A stretch of 64,000 bases of DNA from Gimesia chilikensis. GTDB taxonomy: Bacteria; Planctomycetota; Planctomycetia; Planctomycetales; Planctomycetaceae. Every line of letters starts with the position of its first letter. Position 1 is the first letter of the stretch. Below are positions 8,401 to 16,549 of the stretch, piece after piece. The notes below the pieces were generated by a model, which was given only the letters and a program-made list of their open reading frames with translations, ran no database searches and had not been told where the DNA came from. Made by a program: the position numbers and the translations under genes. The stretch lies in the NCBI RefSeq assembly GCF_008329715.1, contig NZ_VTSR01000014.1:149805-213804 (forward strand). Reading direction: 5' to 3'.

Positions 8401-10416
8401 ATGCCCACACGCCTCGCACTCCTCATCTGCCTCCTGGTCATCACCGCCGCCAACTCCCTCCCTGCGGCACCAACAGAAACCTACGGCCCCGCATTAACTC
8501 CCCGGAAGGTCAACGGCATCGACGCCTGCCAGGCCGTCGCCGTGGCAGGCAACCGACTCTATGCCACCGGACGCGGCAAGTTCCACGTGCTCGACATCAC
8601 CCAGCCCGAAAAACCGGTCCCGCTCGGCGAACTCTCCGGCCTGGGCAACACGCGCCAGCTCTTTATCAAAGACAACATCGCTTATATCACGGCCCGCCAG
8701 GATGGACTCTGGCTCGTCGATATTTCCGCTGCGAACAAACCACAACTGCTGAGCCACTACGACACCGTCGAAATGGCCACCGGCATCAGTGTCTCCGGCT
8801 CTCTGGCCTTCGTCGCCACGCGGCAGTACGGCGTCGAAATCATCGACGTCTCCAACCCCCGCGCCCCGCAACATGTCAGCATGCTGAAAACGGGCGAAGC
8901 CCAGTCCTGCTGGTCCCGCGACGGCATCCTCTATATCGGCGACTGGGCGCCCCGGAAACTCGTCATCGCCGACGTCCGCAACCCCCGCCAGCCCACGATC
9001 ATCAGTGAAGCCCCCCTCGACGGCTTTGGTGACGGCGGCTGCCTCCGCGGCAACTATTGCTTCGCCGCCACCGGACACCATTCGCGGGGGAGCCGCGATG
9101 ACGGCCAAGGGCACGGACTCGAAATCTTCAATGTCGCCGATCCCAAACAGCCGACCTTCGTCTCCCGCGTCAAGTTCCCGGCCTCCTATCACATCTCGAA
9201 CGACATGTGGACCGCCCGCGTCGCCGGTGATCACTGTGTCGTCGCCGACACCTGGAACGGACTCTTCGTCGTCAACATTCACGACATCAAGCAACCGCGG
9301 ATCGTCGCCCACGCCGTCCTGCCACCCAGGTCAAAGAGTGACAACACCCCCGACCCGGTCGGCGGCATCGCCCTCGGCAAGGGAGTGATCTACGCCGCCG
9401 GCATCTTTACCGGACTCTACGTCGTCCCCGCGCCCGGCCTCGCCACTCCGGTCATCCCCGAACAGGACCGGGCACCCGAACTGAAAGCCGCTTCAGACCA
9501 GGCCGGTGATCCCCGTTTCCTCACCTACCAGCCCGGCGGTCAGGTCCGCTCTGCCACCGTCGTGGGCGACATCGCCTGGGCCGCCTGCGGCAGTGCCGGA
9601 ATTCATGCGGTGCAGCTCGGCAAAACCCTGGAGCCGGTCAGCGTGACCAAAGGTAAAGGCGAGGTCATGCACCTGGCCGTCTCCGGTTCGCGACTCTACG
9701 CCGCCGAGAACGACGCCGGGCTCGCCATCTACGACATCGGCCCCGAATTGAAACTGACCGAAATCGGTCGCCTCCAGTTGAAGAACCGCAATGTGAAACA
9801 GGTCGCCTGTCCCGCCCCGGGGCGGTTCGCCTTATACCACTGGGGCAGCTCAGCCGTGGAGATCGCCGACCTCCAGGACCCCGCCCACCCTAAGGTGGTC
9901 TTGAAAGACTCCCAGGTCGGCCTGTTCTACGGCGATCAGCTGGTCCCCGAACTGCTGGGGGGCCGTTACCTGGTCGCCTACTGGCACCGCAGCGGACCAG
10001 CCTGGTACGACGTCTCCGGCGAGAAACCCGTTTACCAGGGCAACACCCCCGACGAGCGGCGCTACAGCTTTACCGACGGCGTCTGTCTGCGGGGCGACAA
10101 ACTGCTGCTTATCAAACATGGCAAGCTGCAACTGTTAGACCCCGGCGACCAGCGCGAAGTCAGTCAGCTGCCCGCCATCACAGTCCCCGGCCATCGTCTC
10201 CGCGGCCGCCCCACCACCGACGGCAAACAACTGGCCCTCTCCCGCCGCCCCGATCAGAAGGTAGAACTCTACGACATCACCGACATCCAGCACCCCAAAC
10301 CCCTCCGCGAATACGATCTAAAGGGACACCCCGGCGCCTGCCGCTTCTGGAACAGCCAACTCCTGATCCCCACCGGCTACCAGGGCCTACTGCTCGAACG
10401 ACAAACGAAGCCCTGA
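8401..10416 (+). CDS. Secreted LVIVD-repeat beta-propeller protein
   Basis: A 671-residue protein with a clear signal peptide (MPTRLALLICLLVITAANSL, cleavage near AAP). It then has repeated blades of the LVIVD type, each with a hydrophobic strand, an aromatic or Tyr-Val strand and a D-I/V-S/T turn followed by P-x-P-x: FHVLDITQPEKPVPLGEL, LWLVDISAANKPQLLSHY, VEIIDVSNPRAPQHVSML, LEIFNVADPKQPTFVSRV, and a final VELYDITDIQHPKPLREY. LVIVD proteins are exported propellers, probably for binding surface ligands or proteins; no enzyme activity is known. A gap without blades near 430-500 may join two propellers. Single gene between repeat-rich spacers. Confidence 0.8.
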   Translation: MPTRLALLICLLVITAANSLPAAPTETYGPALTPRKVNGIDACQAVAVAGNRLYATGRGKFHVLDITQPEKPVPLGELSGLGNTRQLFIKDNIAYITARQDGLWLVDISAANKPQLLSHYDTVEMATGISVSGSLAFVATRQYGVEIIDVSNPRAPQHVSMLKTGEAQSCWSRDGILYIGDWAPRKLVIADVRNPRQPTIISEAPLDGFGDGGCLRGNYCFAATGHHSRGSRDDGQGHGLEIFNVADPKQPTFVSRVKFPASYHISNDMWTARVAGDHCVVADTWNGLFVVNIHDIKQPRIVAHAVLPPRSKSDNTPDPVGGIALGKGVIYAAGIFTGLYVVPAPGLATPVIPEQDRAPELKAASDQAGDPRFLTYQPGGQVRSATVVGDIAWAACGSAGIHAVQLGKTLEPVSVTKGKGEVMHLAVSGSRLYAAENDAGLAIYDIGPELKLTEIGRLQLKNRNVKQVACPAPGRFALYHWGSSAVEIADLQDPAHPKVVLKDSQVGLFYGDQLVPELLGGRYLVAYWHRSGPAWYDVSGEKPVYQGNTPDERRYSFTDGVCLRGDKLLLIKHGKLQLLDPGDQREVSQLPAITVPGHRLRGRPTTDGKQLALSRRPDQKVELYDITDIQHPKPLREYDLKGHPGACRFWNSQLLIPTGYQGLLLERQTKP

Positions 10417-10530
10417 GTAACACAAGATGAACCCAACCAACAGCCAGACAACGGATCTTGTTTTGGGGGACTCACCAGCCGGAAAGACCAATCAGCCGCA
10501 GAGCGTTAGACGCGGTTGAAACGATCCTCA

Positions 10531-10567
10531 CCGGGTGGCACTGTTGGCTCGTCCAACAGTGCTCAGC
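10531..10567. repeat. Hairpin repeat family 3, copy b
   Basis: CCGGGTGGCACTGTTGGCTC followed by GTCCAACAGTGCTCAGC. The stem CTGTTGG/CCAACAG is perfect. Relative to copy a at 7278-7316 one C-G pair has become T-A, with both arms changed. Confidence 0.8.
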
Positions 10568-10583
10568 AAACCCCCACCAACCC

Positions 10584-10613
10584 TGAGCGGCAAGGCACTA
10601 GCCGCCGGTAAAA
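10584..10613. repeat. Hairpin repeat family 4 (GAGCGGCAAGGC), copy a
   Basis: TGAGCGGCAAGGCACTAGCC followed by GCCGGTAAAA, with GCGGC and GCCGC arms. A copy differing at two adjacent loop-side bases lies at 37592-37621. The remaining spacer (10417-10740) has no gene; it turns AT-rich close to the SIR2-like gene. Confidence 0.75.
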
Positions 10614-10740
10614 ACCAACAGCAGAAACAACTGGCAATTACCAGAAAGGCTCTGCCCCACAGCGAGAAAAACTGGTAACCTGATAGTTGAGCAGGCTTCA
10701 AAAATGTGATTGCTACTAAATATGAGGTAAGAGATATTTA

Positions 10741-11634
10741 ATGTTATCTAAAAAGACGTGTTTACTTTTAGGAGCTGGTGCCAGTGCGCATCTTGGATTT
10801 CCTCTCGGTGCCAAGTTGCGAATTGATATTCTCGACATTCTTCGTGATTTAAGAAATAAACAAACTTGGCCTGAAGAGTTCATAAGGAGTGAAGAGGATC
10901 CTCTATTATTCTATGAGAGGTTTGCCCATGGAAATTGGTCATCACCAGATGCTTTTCTTGAGAAGCACCGAGAGTTTATCAAAACAGGAAAATACTTGAT
11001 CTGTCGTTGCCTGGCGAGCTGTGAAAAAGATTGGATAATCACTTCTCAAGGTGGATGGTATGACAAGTTAATATCTTCAATCCATGTTAATCATCCAGAC
11101 AAGTTAAAAGAGAACAAGCTTTCTATTGTCACATTTAACTATGATAGATCGATAGATTACAGACTTCATAAATATATTGAAAATCAATTTGAAATAGAGC
11201 CATCTAAAGCTTGGGATATTTTGACTGAATCAATACCGATTGTTCATGTACATGGAACTCTTGGGAAATATCCAGAGTCTCCATACGGAGATACCACTAA
11301 CTTCTATGAACGGGGACAAGACATAAAGATTATTTCAGAAGTGGAAGAGAAGACGAATGAGTTCAAACGTGCTTCAGATCTGCTAAATGAAGCTGACAGG
11401 GTTGTGGTATTTGGGTTTGGATTTGCTCCCGATAATGTACGCAGGTTGAACTATTTCAGGGAGCAAGAAGTTGAAGATAGAGACATCATTATTGCAACTG
11501 GACCAAGTCAGGGTTCAGCTGCAGAGGATTCAACTGCAGATTGGCTCAAACAATGGGGTCTGGTAAAAAATAAGCATCATTATCCGGTAGATACTGAGCG
11601 ACTATTTAATATCCACCTAAATCCTTTCAGATAA
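10741..11634 (+). CDS. SIR2-like NAD-binding protein, possible antiphage NADase
   Basis: A 297-residue protein with the SIR2-type Rossmann signature LLLGAGAS at 8-15, the TFNYD motif at 131-135 (N133 would be the catalytic Asn) and HVHGTLG at 169-175 (H171 as the catalytic His). A late FGFGF strand at 224-228 is also typical of SIR2-like/DUF4917-type proteins. In bacteria many such proteins are NAD-hydrolysing effectors of phage defence (Thoeris ThsA, DSR, SIR2-HerA, SIR2-pAgo). That role here is inference: no HerA, Argonaute or TIR partner is adjacent. The gene is clearly AT-rich (around 40% GC by eye) against GC-rich neighbours, which suggests transfer. No signal peptide. Confidence 0.7.
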   Translation: MLSKKTCLLLGAGASAHLGFPLGAKLRIDILDILRDLRNKQTWPEEFIRSEEDPLLFYERFAHGNWSSPDAFLEKHREFIKTGKYLICRCLASCEKDWIITSQGGWYDKLISSIHVNHPDKLKENKLSIVTFNYDRSIDYRLHKYIENQFEIEPSKAWDILTESIPIVHVHGTLGKYPESPYGDTTNFYERGQDIKIISEVEEKTNEFKRASDLLNEADRVVVFGFGFAPDNVRRLNYFREQEVEDRDIIIATGPSQGSAAEDSTADWLKQWGLVKNKHHYPVDTERLFNIHLNPFR

Positions 11635-11695
11635 ATATCAAACAAATAAAGGTCCCACGAACCCAAAATCCCGTTTGATGTGATGAGCTTAAATC

Positions 11696-12382
11696 ATGGG
11701 TCTTGATGGCGTCGAACTTGTCATGGCGATTGAAGACAGATTCGGTATCACGATACCGGACTCCGTCTATTCAGAAATACGCACGGTTGATGATTTGGTT
11801 GGATTCTGCCTCGATCGCATTCACGCCGCTGAGACAGTGTGTTGCCCTTCGTTGTCCAGTTTTCTCTCGTTGCGATGTCTCGTGCGTGAGATCAGAAATG
11901 ATCCTGACCTGCGATTACGCCCACGAGACAATGTCGAAACAGTGCTGGATGAATCTGATCGAAAACGTCTTTGGCAGCAACTACCCGAGTTGCTGGAATC
12001 GCATCCGCGTGAGCTGAGACGACCTGCCTGGTTGCGCAAGACTCTGATAGTGTTCGTTCTGAGTTTCCCGATTGTGTTGATGGCATTCCTTCCGTGGCAC
12101 ATTGAAATACTGGCGTTGATCTGGTTGGCAACTATCGCATTGGGCATTATTCTCCATTGGCTCACTCTAAGCATGCGGACCCGGACGCCAGACAGATATA
12201 CGACGTTTGGAGAGATCACAAAACGGATCGTGGGAGTGACTGTCGCAACGAATCCACCTGCCGAAACAGATTACGACACCGTGTTTTCAATCATCAAAGA
12301 AATTGTTATCGATCAACTCGGCGTCGATGATGACGAGGTTGTTCCCTCCGCCCGATTTATACAAGACCTCGGCTTGGACTGA
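11696..12382 (+). CDS. Membrane protein with split (permuted) acyl-carrier-like halves
   Basis: A 228-residue protein. Residues 1-44 (MGLDGVELVMAIEDRFGITI and on through a TVDDLVGFCLDRI helix) match helices II-III of an acyl carrier protein, beginning exactly at the DSxx prosthetic-group motif, with Gly5 where the phosphopantetheine serine should be. Residues 194-228 match helix I and the long loop of an ACP (IIKEIVIDQLGVDDDEVVP through FIQDLGLD) and stop exactly at GLD. Between them are a basic linker and two membrane helices (about 115-134 and 136-158). The halves are therefore in reversed order. I recall planctomycete proteins built like this, but no function. Sixty-one bases after the SIR2-like gene. 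Confidence 0.6.
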   Translation: MGLDGVELVMAIEDRFGITIPDSVYSEIRTVDDLVGFCLDRIHAAETVCCPSLSSFLSLRCLVREIRNDPDLRLRPRDNVETVLDESDRKRLWQQLPELLESHPRELRRPAWLRKTLIVFVLSFPIVLMAFLPWHIEILALIWLATIALGIILHWLTLSMRTRTPDRYTTFGEITKRIVGVTVATNPPAETDYDTVFSIIKEIVIDQLGVDDDEVVPSARFIQDLGLD

Positions 12383-12453
12383 CACATTTCAAGACAATGC
12401 ACGCTCAGCCTCCGGTAAAAACAATACCAGAAAACCAGCCTGGAATCACAAAC

Positions 12454-12993
12454 ATGCGTTTTGGAAACCCGTCCACTTTTGCCATCGACGTCATGAACGA
12501 ACCCCACCTGACGGTCCCGTCAGCCGTCTGGGGGCGAATGTGTATTCGCCTGCCAGAGGCGACCATCGGCGATTATGCTGACGAAAACTGCGCGCTCTTT
12601 CCCGTTTACCGTCAGTTTTCTACCTTGGTCGAGTCCCTCGAATCCCGTTGGGACGAGGCCTTTCACGACTGGTCCGACGAGCAGATCTTCCAGAAATTAT
12701 ATGAGGTACTCTGGCAGGGAGGCAGCAGCAATGCGGAAGCAGGCCGAGGACTGATTCGATTTGGAAAGTTCTACTTCCTGGACAACCAGTCGGGAGAACA
12801 GTTCAACGGTTATTTTTCATTCTTAGTCCGTCGACCCAATGGCACCGTCACGATCCTTTACAAACTCCGCGACTACCAGCACAACAATGGCCCACAAGGA
12901 GCAGCTACCATCAATCAAGCGGAATTCTGCGACACGGTCAGACAGTTTCTCGACTGGTTCGATTCAGAACAGAAACGCCTGCAGGGGGAATAA
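12454..12993 (+). CDS. Imm42-like putative immunity protein
   Basis: A 179-residue soluble protein starting MRFGNPSTFAIDVMNEPHL. The opening G(D/N)P-x-x-F-A-I pattern and the later GKFYFLDNQSGE and GYFSFLVRRPNG strands resemble Imm42-type immunity proteins, found next to polymorphic toxins. The match is from memory and modest. The ATG at 12454 was taken because the motif starts there; 19 more codons are open upstream. No toxin gene lies nearby. It follows the permuted acyl-carrier gene by 71 bases on the same strand. Alternative: an unrelated planctomycete-specific protein. Confidence 0.5.
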   Translation: MRFGNPSTFAIDVMNEPHLTVPSAVWGRMCIRLPEATIGDYADENCALFPVYRQFSTLVESLESRWDEAFHDWSDEQIFQKLYEVLWQGGSSNAEAGRGLIRFGKFYFLDNQSGEQFNGYFSFLVRRPNGTVTILYKLRDYQHNNGPQGAATINQAEFCDTVRQFLDWFDSEQKRLQGE

Positions 12994-13037
12994 GTACCAG
13001 AGAATATAACTGAGGAACAAAACGAGTATTCTATGGT

Positions 13038-13529
13038 TCATTTATTCCCAGTTATTACTACATCAGGGAAATCTCGAATCCATTTGTCGTCACATCCCTC
13101 AAGTTTATAAAATGCAATTATTTTTGCAATTATCTCCTCCGCAACGTCAATAATTGCTTCCGTACCTCCAGAGAGTGCCTCTTTTTCATAAGGGTAACGT
13201 GCAGAAACGAATAGTGTGTCGAATTTATCTATTAAGTAGTCTCGATATGGTTGAATCCCAAGCTGATTGCGTATCGCTTTTGGTATTTTATCAAACAGCT
13301 CTGAAAGATTGTGAGTGTGAGCGCCTGCGTATCGATAATGTTCGGCCATATATGGCTCGTCTGTTGTACTCTGAGGGCCATCAATCTCAGCATTGAAGCT
13401 CTTGAACAAGATTTCCAGACCGACACCAACGTTAACCATAGAAGGAGAATAGAGGTTATTATCCCAAAGTAGGCGTGAACTTCGAATGAAATCATATGCT
13501 GCTTCTATCATCCACGGTCTGAAATCCAT
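13038..13529 (-). CDS. HEPN-like domain protein
   Basis: A 163-residue, largely helical protein. The N-terminal helix pair (AAYDFIRSSRLLWDNNLYSP, then a GVGLEILFKSF helix), the central HTHNLSELFDKIP (71-83) and FVSARYPYEKE (107-117) resemble the HEPN fold, in which an RYPxE-type segment is common. HEPN proteins are often RNases in toxin-antitoxin, abortive-infection or CRISPR systems, but the catalytic R-x4-6-H motif is not evident here, so activity is doubtful. The gene is AT-rich compared with the housekeeping genes and lies on the opposite strand to its neighbours. No MNT nucleotidyltransferase antitoxin gene is adjacent. Confidence 0.5.
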   Translation of the reverse strand: MDFRPWMIEAAYDFIRSSRLLWDNNLYSPSMVNVGVGLEILFKSFNAEIDGPQSTTDEPYMAEHYRYAGAHTHNLSELFDKIPKAIRNQLGIQPYRDYLIDKFDTLFVSARYPYEKEALSGGTEAIIDVAEEIIAKIIAFYKLEGCDDKWIRDFPDVVITGNK

Positions 13530-13643
13530 TTAAATGCTCCTGTTTAGTTCAACTGAGTTTCTAATGTCTTAAGTTTAGAGCTATTTTATAGCCTATGGGT
13601 TCGCAAACAATAAAATAACACCTCGAAACAAACTGAGTTAAAA

Positions 13644-13991
13644 ATGGCAGGAACACTGGTATTATCACAAGACTTATGCTGGATGCCAGCCGGCTGGATT
13701 TATGATGCTGCGCTGGAGCATCTAGCCGTGCTTCTGAACGAACAGGATGAAAAGTTAAGTGAGTTGTTCCGCAATTCTCTCATGGAAGTGAATGGTGGAT
13801 TCTTAAGCCTTGAGGAAGCACCCATTGCTGATCTGAAATTGATCGAAAATGCTCTCGGAACAATGATCGAAATGGTCAAGACAGCAGGACCTGATGCAAT
13901 GTTTTATCCTAAATTCTTCGATGGTTATGTGAATCATCTGGAAGAGTTGGGGAGACTGTTAGCTCAACGGCTCAAAGCAGACCAGGTCTAA
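13644..13991 (+). CDS. Hypothetical protein
   Basis: A 115-residue protein, acidic and mostly helical by composition, starting MAGTLVLSQDLCWMPAGWIY. No family, signal peptide or membrane segment recognised. The sequence has balanced complexity and its own spacer on both sides, so it is probably a real gene. It lies in the accessory island with the SIR2-, HEPN- and immunity-like genes; a role as an immunity or antitoxin-type protein would be speculation from context only. Confidence 0.5.
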   Translation: MAGTLVLSQDLCWMPAGWIYDAALEHLAVLLNEQDEKLSELFRNSLMEVNGGFLSLEEAPIADLKLIENALGTMIEMVKTAGPDAMFYPKFFDGYVNHLEELGRLLAQRLKADQV

Positions 13992-14019
13992 CCCCTTTTC
14001 AAACTACGCACCATTTATA

Positions 14020-14517
14020 TCAAAGAGACGAACGATAGCCCTGGATCATAGTCTCAGTACATTCCGCATAGTTGCTTAGTAATGTCCGTAGACCATCGAT
14101 GTTGGGTAAGCCAACGAGTTCTGCAAAAACAATCGCCTCATTTGCTTCTTGTCTATCGCCGCCGTATTCCCAGACATGCAGCACAATCATCTCGAAGATG
14201 GCGTTGTCTATCGAACGAATCGTTTCATACTCATTCGGGCATTCCGCATACCATGAAATGCATTCATGGGGATTGCTATTCAAATCGAGTGCGTAAAGTT
14301 TTTCTGAGTGCTGCCACAGAGGAAGTAATTTTCGCTCGAAAAAGGTTGTCCAGTCGCCGGGCTTGTCAGGCCATCCCTGAGAATAAAAGTTAGACGGTTG
14401 TTCAAAGTATTCTTGAAACGGGCCAATCTGAAGAGTGCCAGCAAATAATTGTTTGAGCTCAGACCGGATGGCCAACTCATCAATCTCACTGATTCGATCT
14501 TCGTTGAGAACGTGCAT
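14020..14517 (-). CDS. Hypothetical protein, possibly immunity-type
   Basis: A 165-residue acidic soluble protein. The middle part (WTTFFERKLLPLWQHSEKLY, then ECISWYAECPNEYETI) has the aromatic-rich, acidic character common in small immunity proteins of polymorphic toxin systems, but no specific family can be named. The 3' end faces the 115-residue gene with a 28-base gap. It is the last gene of the AT-richer island; GC content rises again after about 14.7 kb. Confidence 0.5.
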   Translation of the reverse strand: MHVLNEDRISEIDELAIRSELKQLFAGTLQIGPFQEYFEQPSNFYSQGWPDKPGDWTTFFERKLLPLWQHSEKLYALDLNSNPHECISWYAECPNEYETIRSIDNAIFEMIVLHVWEYGGDRQEANEAIVFAELVGLPNIDGLRTLLSNYAECTETMIQGYRSSL

Positions 14518-14715
14518 TCAATTCAACTTTCATACGAAGGTGTGCTGGTCTAGATCCAATAATTGCTGGTGGTCTCATGTAAAATAATAATATTGGATGA
14601 TAATGTTATCAGCTCCATTAATCATTGAGACTTGCATCTTTATCTGCCCCACAAACCCGATTCAAATATCCCACCAGCGGCCCCGGTTCATTAATTCCCA
14701 CCCAAATTCCTTCCC

Positions 14716-14888
14716 CACAGTTGCCCCCTGTCTCAAATTCGATTCTCATAGAACCACAGACACAGTAATTCCCCCAGTCAGAAACCACGTGGCAACTTCC
14801 TGCTCCGTGCGCCTCTGTCTGCACCCCTGTTAATCGACGCGCTTTGAGGAACATCCTGATGCAGCTGTTACGGTCCACGTTGATCCTG
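14716..14888 (+). repeat. Duplicated 5' region, copy 1 (upstream of SGNH hydrolase)
   Basis: From CACAGTTGCCC to GTTGATCCTG, 173 bases, matching 16377-16549 (also 173 bases) with scattered mismatches and small offsetting gaps. Shared blocks include GGCACAGTAAT/GACACAGTAAT, GTGCGCCTCTGTC, GAGGAA (ribosome binding site) and the first codons of both genes. The unit holds promoter-to-start sequence. No other gene is supported between 14518 and 14858. Confidence 0.65.
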
Positions 14889-16319
14889 TCTCTGGCCCTG
14901 GTCGCCTGGAGTTCTGACCTCTTCGCACAGCAAACCCCGAAATTCGCTCCGGTGAAACCCGCCGGCGATCCGGCGACCTTCGGGGCGAACATTCAGCGGA
15001 CCATGACCCTGCTGGCCACCAGCACGCCGGAAAGACGCAATCGGGTCCGCATCCTGTTCTACGGCCAGTCCGTCACCCGCAATCCGTGGTGGGAAGACGT
15101 GGCGAATGACCTCCGCCAGCGGTTTCCGCACGCCGACCTCGAAATCGAAAATCGCGCCATCGGCGGCTATGGCGGACCGGTCCTGATCAACACCGCCGAA
15201 TTTGATCTCTATCCCTTCTACCCGGACCTGGTGATCTTTCACGTCTGGTCCGGGGTGGAAACCGGCCACCAGGAAAAAATCATCCGCCGCATCCGTGAGC
15301 GGACCACCGCCGAGGTCCTGCTCTGGACCAGTAACCTGCGCTGGCCGAGTACCGTCCCGCCGGACGGCGATCCGCAGCATCCCGACGTGCTGGCCAAAGA
15401 CGCGCAGGATCAGGCGATTTCCGATCTCTACTTTCGCCTGGGCCGCGAACTCAATTGTGAAGTGGCCGACGTCCGCACCGGCATGCAACATTATCTCAAA
15501 CAAAATAACCTGGTGGTGAAAGACACCCTCCGCGACACGGTGCACCCGAACAAATTAGGAAACTTCCTCATCGCCGAGCTGGTCAAACCGCATCTCCGCT
15601 ATGATCCCAGCTTTCCCGATGACAAGTGGAAAGACCTTGTTACCGAAATCCCCGTGAATGATCCCCGTCTCCAGCACAAAGACGACGGCTCCCTGACCCT
15701 GAATTTTCAGGGCAACCGCATCGACGTGATCGCAGCTCCCGGTGACGTTGCTCCCAGTGACGCAGCGAAAGCTGACGTGCTGCTGGACGGGAAATCCCCC
15801 TCACAATTCCAGGAGCTCTATTATCATACCCGCCCCAGCCCCACGCCCGTCGCGGGACGCCCGGCCTTCAATCGCATCGATCATCGGGCCCCGCTGCAGG
15901 TGGAAACCTGGACCGCCCGCATCTTCGAATGCGATCTGGAAAAGGATGTGCTGCGGTATGAAGTCAGCGGCTCCAAAACGGGTCCCGACGGCACCGGCGA
16001 TCACAAACAGCGTTTCGTTTCCCACTCCGGTCGCGTGGTGATCGAACCCCGGATGTGGATGGTCAACTGGTCCCTGCGGTATCGCAAACAGAGTCTGCCT
16101 GAGGATTACAAAGTCACCTGGGAAACAAAACCGCTGTTTGTAGACGTCTGGCAATCCCCGGCGGTCACAGACCCTGCCAAAGAATATCCCACAGTCCTCG
16201 CCCAGGGCTTCAAAAACGGCGACCACAGCCTGACACTCAAGCCACAGACCCCAGGCAAACTCCCCGTCAAAGCCTTCCGGATCTATCGACCGCCGTTGAA
16301 AGTTTCCGCTGAAGAATAA
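14859..16319 (+). CDS. Secreted SGNH/GDSL-type hydrolase
   Basis: A 486-residue exported protein with a signal peptide (about 1-23, ending LFAQ). An SGNH hydrolase domain covers roughly 62-240: block I is ILFYGQSVTRNPWW, with S71 the likely nucleophile in a GQS variant of GDS; the central PDLVIFHVWSG replaces the usual GxND block; block V is LRDTVHPNKLG, with D226 and H229 completing the triad. The 240-residue C-terminal part is probably beta-rich and may bind carbohydrate. The likely job is removing acetyl or other ester groups from polysaccharides. The ATG at 14859 follows GAGGAA; an upstream in-frame TTG at 14844 is less likely. Confidence 0.75.
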   Translation: MQLLRSTLILSLALVAWSSDLFAQQTPKFAPVKPAGDPATFGANIQRTMTLLATSTPERRNRVRILFYGQSVTRNPWWEDVANDLRQRFPHADLEIENRAIGGYGGPVLINTAEFDLYPFYPDLVIFHVWSGVETGHQEKIIRRIRERTTAEVLLWTSNLRWPSTVPPDGDPQHPDVLAKDAQDQAISDLYFRLGRELNCEVADVRTGMQHYLKQNNLVVKDTLRDTVHPNKLGNFLIAELVKPHLRYDPSFPDDKWKDLVTEIPVNDPRLQHKDDGSLTLNFQGNRIDVIAAPGDVAPSDAAKADVLLDGKSPSQFQELYYHTRPSPTPVAGRPAFNRIDHRAPLQVETWTARIFECDLEKDVLRYEVSGSKTGPDGTGDHKQRFVSHSGRVVIEPRMWMVNWSLRYRKQSLPEDYKVTWETKPLFVDVWQSPAVTDPAKEYPTVLAQGFKNGDHSLTLKPQTPGKLPVKAFRIYRPPLKVSAEE

Positions 16320-16376
16320 AAGGGGGTAAGAAAGCGCTTTCAACAAAAGATTTGAATTCTCCGGTTCTTTTGTTGT

Positions 16377-16549
16377 CACAGTTGCCCTCCGCACTAATTT
16401 CGAGTCTCATGTAATCGCAGGCACAGTAATGATCAACGACGGAGGCCACGTTGCGCTTTGAGGGAAGTGCGCCTCTGTCCGCTCGCATGACTATCGCACC
16501 AGCATGAGGAATTCCCATGATGCATGAGTTACTGTCCCTGTTGATCCTG
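16377..16549 (+). repeat. Duplicated 5' region, copy 2 (upstream of small membrane protein)
   Basis: Partner of 14716-14888. It contains the GAGGAA ribosome binding site at about 16506-16511 and the first codons of the gene starting at 16517. The coding parts diverge after about ten codons. Confidence 0.65.

Noticed and set aside
7057..10740. Possible CRISPR array, because several short repeats occur close together
   Set aside because: Repeats belong to four different families, spacing is irregular, and there are no cas genes.
14618..14857. A minus-strand frame whose translation partly resembles one opposite 16377-16520
   Set aside because: The similarity comes from the duplicated 5' region on the plus strand; single-base gaps shift the frame between the copies, so coding on the minus strand is unlikely.
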